35,902 nucleotides of DNA from Ruminococcus sp. (GTDB lineage Bacteria; Bacillota; Clostridia; Lachnospirales; Lachnospiraceae). Shown here piece by piece: positions 23,350 to 31,583 of this stretch. The stretch's first letter is position 1. Each line of letters begins with the position of its first letter. The notes below the pieces were generated by a model. It did no database searches and was not told the DNA's origin. It was given only the letters and a program-made list of their open reading frames with translations. The stretch spans positions 1-35,902 of the forward strand of contig JAHHTL010000022.1 in NCBI GenBank assembly GCA_020024635.1, read 5' to 3'. Both the position numbers and the translations under genes were made by a program.

Positions 23350-24087
23350 TTATTTAAGCATTGCAGCATTTTTGTTGATTGTATCTTGGATAATGTTTTG
23401 CACATAGGCACCGATTCTTTTTTTCTTATCCGGCTCTAATTGATTTGGATCAATCGGATCGCCATATTCCACAATGACAGAGACTTTTTTGATGCGAGGC
23501 ATCTGGTTTTCAAAAATGGCTGCCGTATTATTCATAGAAATGGGAACAATGGGACATCCAGTTTTTGTAGAAATTTTAAAGGCTCCTTCTTTGAAAGGAA
23601 GCATGCTCAATTCTTCCCCTTTGTTTCTGGTACCTTCTGGGAAAATACAGATGGAAACCCCTTGTTTTACATATTCGATCGCTTTTAAGATTGTTTTTAA
23701 TCCTTCTTTTGGATTTTCTCGATCCAAGAATAGGCAGTAAAGGTTTTTCATCCAAGTGGACAAAGAAGGTACTTTTTCCATCTCTTTTTTTGCAACATAC
23801 CCAGTTAAATTTTTACAACGAGAATAGGTAAGGAGAATATCAAAGAAACTTCGGTGGTTTCCAATATAGAGTACAGGTCCATCAGGAATCTTTTCTTCTC
23901 CTTTAACAATGACTTCCACTCCTGTCATCCAAAGAATTACTTTAAATCCCCATTGAACAATGCGCAGGGAACTGTAGTCTTTTGCCTTCTTATTGAACTT
24001 ACCGATGATCCATTCAACGAAAAATACAGGAATAGATAAAATCAGATAAATTATTAGAAATAGGGCAATACAGATAAATCTAAACAT
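23350..24087 (-). CDS. 1-acyl-sn-glycerol-3-phosphate acyltransferase (PlsC-like)
   Basis: 245 residues. Catalytic HX4D motif at His78-Asp83 (NHRSFFD) and the glycerol-phosphate-binding FPEGTRN (149-155) identify the LPLAT/PlsC family, which acylates lysophosphatidic acid to phosphatidic acid at the membrane. An N-terminal membrane helix (about 3-27) and a second hydrophobic segment (50-60) anchor it. AGAGGCG lies upstream of the ATG at 24087. It is a single-gene unit, divergent from citrate synthase. A paralogue with other acceptor specificity cannot be excluded. Confidence 0.92.
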   Translation of the reverse strand: MFRFICIALFLIIYLILSIPVFFVEWIIGKFNKKAKDYSSLRIVQWGFKVILWMTGVEVIVKGEEKIPDGPVLYIGNHRSFFDILLTYSRCKNLTGYVAKKEMEKVPSLSTWMKNLYCLFLDRENPKEGLKTILKAIEYVKQGVSICIFPEGTRNKGEELSMLPFKEGAFKISTKTGCPIVPISMNNTAAIFENQMPRIKKVSVIVEYGDPIDPNQLEPDKKKRIGAYVQNIIQDTINKNAAMLK

Positions 24088-24209
24088 AGTACAACGCCTC
24101 TTTTCTTTTTTTATATGTCATATTCTAATGTTATACTGTTTGATTGTACCAAAGAGGTGTGAAAAAAACAAGTTTTCTTGAGATTCATAAATATTTCATA
24201 GACATTTAA

Positions 24210-24238
24210 TTGTATCAAGAGACATTTTCTAGTATAAT
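24210..24238 (+). promoter_or_regulatory. Predicted citrate synthase promoter
   Basis: TTGTAT (24210-24215), 17-base spacer, TATAAT (24233-24238): a near-consensus sigma-A promoter. Confidence 0.65.
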
Positions 24239-24283
24239 TAAACGAAAGGCTATTATACACAGACAAAAGAAAGGATGATGTTA

Positions 24284-25663
24284 ATGACAAGAGTACCAAA
24301 AGACATCGACAATATTATATTTGAAAATACGCCAAAGATAGAAGAACTTGCAGAATTGTGTTGCAAAAACAATTCAATAGACAAAGAATTGTACACAAAA
24401 TATGAAGTAAAAAGAGGTCTTCGAGATCTAAATGGAAAAGGCGTTCTTGCTGGACTTACAAATATTTCAGATGTATGTGCAAAAAAGATCGTGAATGGAG
24501 AGGAAGTGCCATGTGAAGGAAATCTCTACTATAGAGGCTATAATATTAAAGAACTTGTAAAGGGATTTCTTGACGCAGATCATCCAGGCTTTGAGGAAAC
24601 AGCATACTTACTTTTATTCGGAGAGTTGCCAACGAAAGACCAACTGGATGAATTTCAGAGTATGATCAGTGAGAGAAGAACGTTGCCACCAAATTTTGTC
24701 CGAGATGTTATCATGAAAGCAACGAGCAATGATATGATGAATATGATTTCCCGTTGTATATTGAATCTGTATACCTATGATGAAAAAGCAGATGATACTT
24801 CTATTCCAAATGTTTTAAGGCAGTGTTTGAATCTAATTAGTCAATTCCCTATGTTGATGATCTATGGATATCATGCATATAACTATAGAAGAGGAGAGGA
24901 TCTTTTCATCTATGCTCCGGATCCTAAGCTATCTACTGCAGAAAACATTCTTATGATGCTTCGCGAAGATCGAAAATATACAGCTTTGGAAGCAAAAATC
25001 CTTGATATGGCGTTAGTGCTTCATATGGATCACGGTGGTGGTAACAACTCTACATTTACAACCCACGTTGTAACATCTTCCGGTACCGATACTTACTCTA
25101 CGATTGCGGCGGCGATGGCTTCCTTAAAAGGTCCAAAGCATGGAGGCGCCAATGTGAAGGTGACACAGATGTTCGAGGACATGAAGCATACGCTCACAGA
25201 CTGGACAGATGAAGAGGAAATCAGGAAGTATTTGAACGATTTACTTGAGAAGAAAGTCTTTGATAAAAAAGGCTTGATTTATGGTATGGGGCATGCGATT
25301 TACTCAGTATCTGACCCAAGAGCCGAGATATTCAAAAAATTTGTCAAGCAGCTTGCAATTGAAAAAGGATGCGAAAAAGAGTATGCGCTTTATGAAAAAG
25401 TTGAGCGAATGGCTCCAGAAGTTATCAGCCAAAAGCGTAAGATGTACAAAGGAGTTAATGCCAACGTTGACTTTTATAGTGGACTTGTATACGGAATGCT
25501 GGATCTTCCGCCAGCACTTTATACCCCGATATTTGCAACTGCACGTATTGTAGGTTGGAGTGCACATAGATTGGAAGAACTTAAAAACGTAGATAAAATC
25601 ATTCGTCCTGCATATAAACCACTAGCACCTTATAAGGAATATGTAAAATTAGAAGACAGATAA
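24284..25663 (+). CDS. Citrate synthase
   Basis: 459 residues from ATG 24284 (AAGGA nine bases upstream; in-frame ATGs also at 24275 and 24278). It condenses acetyl-CoA and oxaloacetate to citrate. Visible: YYRGYNIKEL near 90, LHMDHGGGNNSTFTTHVV near 245, the GPKHGGANVKV histidine motif near 285, GMGHAIYSVSDPRAE with the DPR aspartate region near 335, and an arginine-rich ARIVGWSAH close to the end. The HGGG insertion is typical of the clostridial branch. With an aconitase-family enzyme in the same window, a partial oxidative TCA route towards 2-oxoglutarate and glutamate is likely; no isocitrate dehydrogenase is present here. 2-Methylcitrate synthase activity cannot be excluded. Confidence 0.94.
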   Translation: MTRVPKDIDNIIFENTPKIEELAELCCKNNSIDKELYTKYEVKRGLRDLNGKGVLAGLTNISDVCAKKIVNGEEVPCEGNLYYRGYNIKELVKGFLDADHPGFEETAYLLLFGELPTKDQLDEFQSMISERRTLPPNFVRDVIMKATSNDMMNMISRCILNLYTYDEKADDTSIPNVLRQCLNLISQFPMLMIYGYHAYNYRRGEDLFIYAPDPKLSTAENILMMLREDRKYTALEAKILDMALVLHMDHGGGNNSTFTTHVVTSSGTDTYSTIAAAMASLKGPKHGGANVKVTQMFEDMKHTLTDWTDEEEIRKYLNDLLEKKVFDKKGLIYGMGHAIYSVSDPRAEIFKKFVKQLAIEKGCEKEYALYEKVERMAPEVISQKRKMYKGVNANVDFYSGLVYGMLDLPPALYTPIFATARIVGWSAHRLEELKNVDKIIRPAYKPLAPYKEYVKLEDR

Positions 25664-25676
25664 AGGAACATATAAG

Positions 25677-26603
25677 ATGAGAGATGAGTTTTATTTTCCA
25701 TCCAGAGATGGAAATACAGAGATTCATACAATAGAATGGAAACCAGAAGGCGAAGTAAAGGCAGTGTTACAACTGTGTCATGGAATGGTTGAGTATATAG
25801 AACGATATTCTGAATTTGCAGAATACCTTTGCGAGCAAGGATATTATGTTGTTGGAAATGACCATTTAGGCCATGGTAAATCCATTCAAAGTAAATCAGA
25901 GTATGGTTATTTTGAAGAGAAGCAAGGAAACATGTGTATTCTCGCAGATATGCGTACATTGCATGAGAGGACACGAAAAAAGTATCCAGACGTGCCATAT
26001 TTTTTATTAGGGCATAGCATGGGCTCTATTATGACGCGACAATATATCCAATTGTATGGCAACGAATTAAACGGTGTTGTACTTATGGGGGTTGTTGCGG
26101 ATCAAAGTCCTTTTGTGCTTCACACAGGGATGTGGCTATGTAAAGCAACATCAAAAATCAGAGGATGGCATTATAGGAGTAAGCTTGTGGATCAGATGGC
26201 AATTGGTCAATACAATAAAAAATTTAAGCCATTAAAAACAAGAGCGGACTGGGTAACCAGTGATTTACAAAAGCTTACCGAGTATGTAGAAGATCCACTG
26301 TGTTCATTTGTGTTTACAGTAAACGCTTATTATCATATGTTTAGTGGATTGCTTCAATTACAGAGAAAAGAAAGTGTTTATGCAGTTCCCAAAAAGCTTC
26401 CGATTCTCTTTATGGCTGGTTTGGATGATCCTGTTGGGAATTTTGGGACAGGTGTACGAAAAGTATATGAGCGATACAAAAAAGCGGGTATAAAAGATCT
26501 TTCCTTACGGTTATATTCGGGAGATCGCCATGAATTGTTAAATGAGACAGATCGCCAGCAAGTGTACTTAGACATTTTAGAGTGGCTGACTTCAAAAGAA
26601 TGA
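25677..26603 (+). CDS. Alpha/beta hydrolase (monoacylglycerol lipase / lysophospholipase-like)
   Basis: 308 residues, no signal peptide. Catalytic serine Ser114 in the nucleophile elbow LGHSMGS; an oxyanion-loop LCHGMVEYIERY near 33-44; probable acid in AGLDDPVGNFG near 247 and histidine in GDRHELLNE near 284. The NDHLGHGKS stretch is characteristic of the serine aminopeptidase S33 / Hydrolase_4 lipase group that acts on monoacylglycerols or lysophospholipids. It starts 13 bases after citrate synthase, so the two are probably cotranscribed, though no metabolic link is obvious. Hairpin terminator follows. Family certain, substrate not. Confidence 0.9.
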   Translation: MRDEFYFPSRDGNTEIHTIEWKPEGEVKAVLQLCHGMVEYIERYSEFAEYLCEQGYYVVGNDHLGHGKSIQSKSEYGYFEEKQGNMCILADMRTLHERTRKKYPDVPYFLLGHSMGSIMTRQYIQLYGNELNGVVLMGVVADQSPFVLHTGMWLCKATSKIRGWHYRSKLVDQMAIGQYNKKFKPLKTRADWVTSDLQKLTEYVEDPLCSFVFTVNAYYHMFSGLLQLQRKESVYAVPKKLPILFMAGLDDPVGNFGTGVRKVYERYKKAGIKDLSLRLYSGDRHELLNETDRQQVYLDILEWLTSKE

Positions 26604-26611
26604 TGTAAAAA

Positions 26612-26633
26612 AGAAGGAGTGTTCGCTCCTTCT
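26612..26633 (+). terminator. Terminator after the alpha/beta hydrolase
   Basis: AGAAGGAG (26612-26619) pairs with CTCCTTCT (26626-26633), preceded by A6 and followed by CTTTTTAT. Confidence 0.88.
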
Positions 26634-26649
26634 CTTTTTATATCAGTAG

Positions 26650-26698
26650 AAAAAGAAGCCGTCACTTTTCAAATTCATGAAAGATTCAGCTTCTTTTT
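26650..26698. terminator. Hairpin with A/T-run arms, possible terminator
   Basis: AAAAAGAAGC (26650-26659) pairs with GCTTCTTTTT (26689-26698) around a 29-base loop. On the minus strand it would end a transcript through copy 1 of the repeated element. Confidence 0.5.
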
Positions 26699-26703
26699 AG
26701 GGT

Positions 26704-26845
26704 TTTATAGTTTTTAAAGGAATGAGAGTAAAGTGTGACATCCTAAGGGCCATCCAAAGGATGCCGTTACTTTATGAGGGGGGAGATAGTTGTTTTTCAA
26801 CTATCTGTCTCACAGTATAGAGTAAAAATGTGTCCAAACTATGTT
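26704..26845. ncRNA. Structured element copy 1, candidate small RNA
   Basis: Shares long blocks with copy 2: AAAGGAATGAGAGTAAAGTG, a variable hairpin around CATCC/GGATG, TATGAGGGG, an 8-base stem GATAGTTG/CAACTATC (26785-26792 with 26798-26805), and AGTATAGAGTA. The variable loop here is longer than in copy 2. Strand is unresolved: hairpin wobble pairs favour plus, flanking terminators and a TATACT box favour minus, where a C-rich CCCCCCTC would lie single-stranded between the hairpins. Confidence 0.45.
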
Positions 26846-26950
26846 ATAATCATTAAAGAATTAGGAAGATTATTAGGATTTTCTTAATATTTTGCATTAT
26901 GAGAAGAAAGAAGGGGTAAAAACCGAAGTGAGCAGATAAATTTTATATAG

Positions 26951-26986
26951 CAAAAGCCCCCGTACTATCGGTTACGGGGGCTTTTG
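26951..26986. terminator. Perfect 14-base terminator-like hairpin between the two elements
   Basis: CAAAAGCCCCCGTA (26951-26964) pairs with TACGGGGGCTTTTG (26973-26986), eight-base loop. GC-rich core with A and T runs on either side, so it can act on both strands. Confidence 0.82.
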
Positions 26987-26991
26987 TTGTC

Positions 26992-27126
26992 TTTATAGTT
27001 ATCTAAAGGAATGAGAGTAAAGTGTAGCATCCCTCTTGAAGGATGCTGTACTTTTTATGAGGGGCGATAGTTGCTTTATCAACTATCTGATTCATAGTAT
27101 AGAGTATAAATGTGCACAAAGTATGA
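26992..27126. ncRNA. Structured element copy 2, candidate small RNA
   Basis: Second copy of the element, same order of blocks. The first hairpin pairs AAAGTGTAGCATCC with GGATGCTGTACTTT (14 pairs in plus-strand RNA including two wobbles); the second is GATAGTTG (27066-27073) with CAACTATC (27080-27087). On the minus strand TATACT at 27101-27096 could be a -10, and transcription would end at the 26951-26986 hairpin after about 145 bases. Confidence 0.45.
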
Positions 27127-27173
27127 CAAGATTATTAAACAAATCGAAAAAATATTATGAAATTATAAAGTAT

Positions 27174-27974
27174 TTATAATGGAATGCGAATTGTGTTTCC
27201 GGCATAGATCAAATTGGGATCTGTAATACCATTTAGTCGTTGTAAGATTGGTACGGTTGTTCCGAATCGTTCTGCAATTTCACTTAAAGTATCGCCGGAA
27301 CGAATGGTATAAAATTGATATTGTGGTGATGTAGGAGAGCAGCCATTTAACTGGTTAAGACCTGCTTTACAGATAACGGATGGATAATCGACAAAAGAAA
27401 TGTTTAAATCTACATTTCCGCGAATTCCTGGAATACGTCCACGATCAGAAAATTGCCACATACCACAGTTGGTTCCATCAAAGCATGAACTGTAATAGGC
27501 ATACCAAAGGGCGTATCGTTTTGATAATTCTGGATCAAAATAATTATCGAGGAAGTTTCGATTACTGTAGAACATGGCGAAATATCCAGCTTCTTCGATG
27601 CGATTGCAAAAAGAGGTAACAAATTGGATAGCCAATTCTCTTGTAACGGTCACACCGTTTTCACGTGCGTAATTAATGGTAGGCTGTTCAATGTCATAAC
27701 AGATTGGAAAATCTAGCCGATAAGGGGCAATGGCATTTAAACAGGCCTCAGCTTCTTGTCTTGCAGTTTCTGCATTTAAGGCATAGCAGAACCAATAAAC
27801 GCCACAAGGAAGTCCGATTCTATTACATTCTTCTGCATTTCTTTGAAATTGTTTATCCAGCGTTCCAAAGCCATATCCGGCGCGGATCATAGCAAATTCA
27901 TATCCGGACGCTTTTACCGCATCCCAGTCAACAATCCCTTGGAATTCACTTACATCAAGCCCTTTCATGTTCAT
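27174..27974 (-). CDS. GH25 lysozyme with C-terminal LysM, no signal peptide
   Basis: 266 residues. Residues 3-195 form a GH25 (Cpl-1/cellosyl-type) muramidase: DVSEFQG (Asp7), FAMIRAGYGFGTLD, and the catalytic YDIEQ with Asp94 and Glu96; WQFSDRGRIPGI near 172. A LysM peptidoglycan-binding domain fills 219-266 (YTIRSGDTLSEIAERFGTT). The enzyme would cleave MurNAc-GlcNAc bonds. The N-terminus MNMKGLDVSEF is already the first barrel strand, so there is no secretion signal; release may depend on lysis or a non-classical route, as for phage endolysins. AAAGGAG lies upstream of the ATG. No phage genes are nearby. Confidence 0.93.
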   Translation of the reverse strand: MNMKGLDVSEFQGIVDWDAVKASGYEFAMIRAGYGFGTLDKQFQRNAEECNRIGLPCGVYWFCYALNAETARQEAEACLNAIAPYRLDFPICYDIEQPTINYARENGVTVTRELAIQFVTSFCNRIEEAGYFAMFYSNRNFLDNYFDPELSKRYALWYAYYSSCFDGTNCGMWQFSDRGRIPGIRGNVDLNISFVDYPSVICKAGLNQLNGCSPTSPQYQFYTIRSGDTLSEIAERFGTTVPILQRLNGITDPNLIYAGNTIRIPL

Positions 27975-28126
27975 AAGCGACTCCTTTTCCTGTTTAAGTT
28001 AAATTCATTTTATTATATGGTTGATTTCTGAAAAGGTTTGTAACTTATTAAGAAAATCATAAGATTTTCTAAGGTGGGTTTTAAAAAATATCGTCTATCA
28101 TGTATACTATAAGTGAGGTGATGAAA

Positions 28127-28822
28127 ATGTATAATATTTTAGTATGTGATGATGATAAAGATATCGTAGATGCAATAGAGATTTATTTAAGTCAGGAAGG
28201 ATACCATGTTTTAAAAGCATATGATGGAGAAGAAGCTTTGGAGATTTTACAGCAGCAAAGTGTACATCTTTTGATATTGGACATTATGATGCCAAGGCTA
28301 GATGGAATTCACGCGACAATAAAAATCCGGGAAAATATGGGGATCCCAATTATTATTTTATCAGCAAAGTCCGAGGATGTTGACAAAATTTTAGGATTAA
28401 ACGTGGGAGCAGATGATTATGTATCAAAGCCATTTAACCCATTAGAGTTGATTGCAAGAGTGAAGTCTCAATTACGCAGGTATACCCAGTTAGGAGGAAA
28501 ATCTGGAATATCAAGTGAAAAAGTATATGAGACTGGGGGACTTTCGATTAATGATGATACAAAAGAGGTAACAGTAGATGGAGAACTTGTGAAGCTTACA
28601 CCAATTGAATATAATATCTTATTACTGCTAACAAAAAATCAAGGAAAAGTCTTTTCTATTAATCAGATTTATGAATCTATTTGGAATGAAGATGCAATTG
28701 GGGCAGATAATACCGTTGCAGTTCATATTCGGCATATTCGAGAAAAGATAGAGATCAATCCAAGAGAACCTCGATATATAAAGGTTGTGTGGGGAGTTGG
28801 ATATAAGATAGAAAAACAATAA
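28127..28822 (+). CDS. OmpR/PhoB-type response regulator
   Basis: 231 residues from ATG 28127, chosen because GAGGTGAT (28114-28121) precedes it; the frame upstream to 28100 contains that site. Receiver domain 1-115 with acidic cluster CDDD (residues 7-10), phosphoacceptor Asp52 (LLILDIMMPR), Ser79 and Lys101 (VSKPF). Winged-helix DNA-binding domain from about 135 (LTPIEYNILLLL, then HIRHIREKIEI and the C-terminal VWGVGYKIEKQ). It pairs with the kinase 11 bases downstream. The TATACT at 28103-28108 may be its -10. High confidence in family; target genes unknown. Confidence 0.95.
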   Translation: MYNILVCDDDKDIVDAIEIYLSQEGYHVLKAYDGEEALEILQQQSVHLLILDIMMPRLDGIHATIKIRENMGIPIIILSAKSEDVDKILGLNVGADDYVSKPFNPLELIARVKSQLRRYTQLGGKSGISSEKVYETGGLSINDDTKEVTVDGELVKLTPIEYNILLLLTKNQGKVFSINQIYESIWNEDAIGADNTVAVHIRHIREKIEINPREPRYIKVVWGVGYKIEKQ

Positions 28823-28833
28823 GAAGGAGTTTT

Positions 28834-31440
28834 ATGGAAGAAAATAATAAGACGGGTATGAAAAGTCAGAACAAAGATACGATTATAAAGTGGATGCTGA
28901 TTGTATTCATCAATATATTAGTGTTGGCAATCAGTTTTGATGTACTATTTTTGTATAAATGTCCCCAAGATGTTAATCAGATCACTTCTGGGGCTGATTT
29001 TGGAAAAACCTATGAAGAATCCACCTCTTTTCAAGATTTGTTTCATTACGCGATTCGAAATGTCATGGAGAATATACAGTTTCAGTATAATTTTGAAACA
29101 GAAGGAAAGTATGATCCGAATAAATTAGTGGATGTTTTGGAGTATGTGAAAGACGGAGAAATTATAGGAGAAAATAAAAATGGATTAGCATATACAGTCA
29201 GTCAGATAGATAACTGGGGAGAGATGTATTCCGATGAGTCTCTTCGAGACGATACAGTGATTGTATGTCAAAAACCAGATAATACATATCACTACTATTA
29301 TTTCAATGAATTTCAAGAACAGTTTCGTTCCGGAAAGTTTCATTTGGATAATAGTGATTTGACGGTAGACGCATTTTTAAGTGATATAGAGTCCTATTTA
29401 CCGACCACATCCGACTGTGAATTTTCAATTGCGGATGAAAATGACACTGTAGTGTATGAAGCGTTCTGGAGATTTCCATATACGCTGACAGAAAAATATA
29501 AGCCGCAAGGAGCCGAAAATATTCTAGATGTAGTCAATAATAGTCAAGTGTTAAATGGAAAATTATCGGAAGTATACGAAGCACTGCGACAGACAATTAC
29601 ACAAGTAAAAACAGAAATTGAGAAATATCGCACATCGGATGATGTATGGGAAGAAGGTAACACAAATTTTACCTATATGTTAGTTGATAAAAATAAAAAA
29701 TATGTATATACCAACAACAGTGCATATAAAAATTTTAATGAGTTCAATTCCAGTATTGCAAAATTAAAGACAAAGCAGGGAAAGTATCTTATAGTGGATG
29801 AAAAGTTGTCTGATTTTGATACCAATATGGAAATTTACAAACGAGATTGGAGAAACGTAATCCAATCCTATTACAAAGGAAATAAATCCGATTACGTTTT
29901 TGCGGCAGCCATAGATATGACATATCCAATCCAAGACATTTTTTATGATTATAAACAGGATTATAATTATTTTGTTCCACGACTAAAAAGAGTCCTCTTT
30001 TCTGTGATTATCAAATTTATTTTATTGCTGGTTTGTTTTGTATGGCTGACTGCAAACATTGGAAAAAAGAATGAAAAAGGGGAACGGATCCTTTGTACGT
30101 TTGATAATTGGAAAACGGAACTGAGTGCATTTTCAATTTTGTTAGCCTGGGGGATTCCGTATAGCTTGATTTCCTTGATGTTCGGAAATCCGATTGAGAC
30201 CGCAGTGAAGGGAAGACAGCTTGAGTATGCAGGGGAAATTACATCTATGACAGTAGGAATAGGACATACCTATAGTAGCTCGTCAGATTACATCCTTACG
30301 ACAGTGTTGGTATTTTTTTCGACTTGCTGTTTTTTGGTAGGTTATTTTAGTCTAGTCAAGCGTATCAAAGCAAAAGTTCTGTGGAAAAATAGCGTTTTGT
30401 GTTATCTGTGTGAAAACTTGAAAATATTTTGGGAAGGAAGAACGAGAGTTTCAAAAACAACCATAATGCTAACGGCTTTTATCGCATTTCATTGGGGGGT
30501 CTGGATTTTTGTTTCTGAAAAAAATGTCCTATCAATTCTTATTTTATTTGGAATGATTCTTTTAGATCTGGTTTCTGCAAGTTTGTTTTTTAAAAATGCC
30601 ATTGTGAAAAAACAGATTGGATTAGGAATTGAAGAATTGGTGAAAGGAAATATGGAGTATCAGATTTCAACAGAGAAATTAAAAGGCGAGAATAAAGAAC
30701 TTGCGGAAAAGGTCAATGATATTGCCAAGGGACTTCACAAAGCAGTGGATCACGCAAGGAAGAGTGAACGATTAAAAACAGACCTTATTACAAATGTGTC
30801 TCATGACATTAAAACGCCACTTACCTCAATTATTAATTATGTAGATCTATTAAAAAGAGAGCATTTTGAAAATCCGAAGATTCAAGGGTATTTGGAAATT
30901 TTAAGTGAAAAGTCACTGCGTCTTAAAACACTTACAGAAGACGTGGTAGAGGCGTCAAAAGTATCAAGTGGTAATATTACACTAGAATATATGGATGTGA
31001 ACTTTGTCGAGATGATTAATCAAACAGAAGGAGAACTCTCGGAAAAATTTGAAGAAAACAACTTAGAGATCATACAAAAACTTCCGGAGAAACCTGTGAT
31101 TATTCATGTAGATGGCCGAAGGTTGTGGAGAATTTTGGAAAATATTTATACTAATGCTTTAAAATATGCGATGCCAGGTACAAGAGTTTACTCTGAATTA
31201 AATGTACAAGATGAGAAAGTAATTTTTTCATTAAAAAATATTTCCAAGCAACAGCTTAATTTTACGGCAGATGAATTAACGGAACGATTCATCCGTGGAG
31301 ATATTTCCAGAGGATCGGAAGGCAGTGGATTGGGACTTTCCATTGCAAAAAGTTTGACTAAAATACAAGGTGGAACATTTCGTTTATATTTAGATGGAGA
31401 CTTATTTAAAGTAACCATTGAATTTCCAAAAGTAAATTAA
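28834..31440 (+). CDS. Large membrane sensor histidine kinase
   Basis: 868 residues. One membrane helix at about 19-40, an extracytoplasmic region of about 340 residues, a cluster of membrane helices (about 388-410, 430-450, 485-510, 545-585), a HAMP-like linker, then HisKA with His657 (NVSHDIKTPLTS) and an ATPase domain with N-box NIYTNALKYA (near 770) and G2 box GSGLGLSIAKS near 845. The G1 DxGxG box is replaced by FSLKNIS, as in many clostridial VanS-like kinases. The big ectodomain plus four later helices is an unusual sensor layout, with no recognised ligand domain. Ribosome site AGAAGGAG. Cotranscribed with the regulator at 28127. Terminator hairpin follows. Confidence 0.92.
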   Translation: MEENNKTGMKSQNKDTIIKWMLIVFINILVLAISFDVLFLYKCPQDVNQITSGADFGKTYEESTSFQDLFHYAIRNVMENIQFQYNFETEGKYDPNKLVDVLEYVKDGEIIGENKNGLAYTVSQIDNWGEMYSDESLRDDTVIVCQKPDNTYHYYYFNEFQEQFRSGKFHLDNSDLTVDAFLSDIESYLPTTSDCEFSIADENDTVVYEAFWRFPYTLTEKYKPQGAENILDVVNNSQVLNGKLSEVYEALRQTITQVKTEIEKYRTSDDVWEEGNTNFTYMLVDKNKKYVYTNNSAYKNFNEFNSSIAKLKTKQGKYLIVDEKLSDFDTNMEIYKRDWRNVIQSYYKGNKSDYVFAAAIDMTYPIQDIFYDYKQDYNYFVPRLKRVLFSVIIKFILLLVCFVWLTANIGKKNEKGERILCTFDNWKTELSAFSILLAWGIPYSLISLMFGNPIETAVKGRQLEYAGEITSMTVGIGHTYSSSSDYILTTVLVFFSTCCFLVGYFSLVKRIKAKVLWKNSVLCYLCENLKIFWEGRTRVSKTTIMLTAFIAFHWGVWIFVSEKNVLSILILFGMILLDLVSASLFFKNAIVKKQIGLGIEELVKGNMEYQISTEKLKGENKELAEKVNDIAKGLHKAVDHARKSERLKTDLITNVSHDIKTPLTSIINYVDLLKREHFENPKIQGYLEILSEKSLRLKTLTEDVVEASKVSSGNITLEYMDVNFVEMINQTEGELSEKFEENNLEIIQKLPEKPVIIHVDGRRLWRILENIYTNALKYAMPGTRVYSELNVQDEKVIFSLKNISKQQLNFTADELTERFIRGDISRGSEGSGLGLSIAKSLTKIQGGTFRLYLDGDLFKVTIEFPKVN

Positions 31441-31448
31441 AAGGAGGT

Positions 31449-31480
31449 AAGGACAGCGTCATATAAAAGATGCTGTCCTT
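31449..31480 (+). terminator. Terminator after the two-component system
   Basis: AAGGACAGCGTC (31449-31460) pairs with GATGCTGTCCTT (31469-31480) over 12 positions including one G-U; the T-run afterwards is short, so efficiency is uncertain. Confidence 0.65.
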
Positions 31481-31583
31481 ATTTCAACGTTTCAACCTTG
31501 CATAGGCATCTATTTTGCATTACAATAATACAAGAATGAAGAAATTCAGTTTTATCTATCAATAGAGGAGTATTACAATTAAA

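Larger units (their letters stand above)
26604..27173. other. 570-base gene-free region with three hairpins and two related elements
   Basis: The longest gene-free stretch of the window, between two convergent genes. In order: hydrolase terminator (26612-26633), a second A/T-flanked hairpin (26650-26698), copy 1 of a two-hairpin element (26704-26845), a spacer with a TATAAT at 26845-26850, a perfect 14-base terminator-like hairpin (26951-26986), copy 2 (26992-27126) and an AT-rich tail. No reading frame of note is present. Confidence 0.8.

Noticed and set aside
26893..26920. Tiny reading frame of six codons (MRRKKG) in the spacer between the two structured elements
   Set aside because: No ribosome binding site upstream and too short to judge.
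26704..27126. CRISPR-like or insertion-sequence repeats
   Set aside because: Only two copies, about 140 bases long, no regular spacers, no cas genes and no transposase frame.
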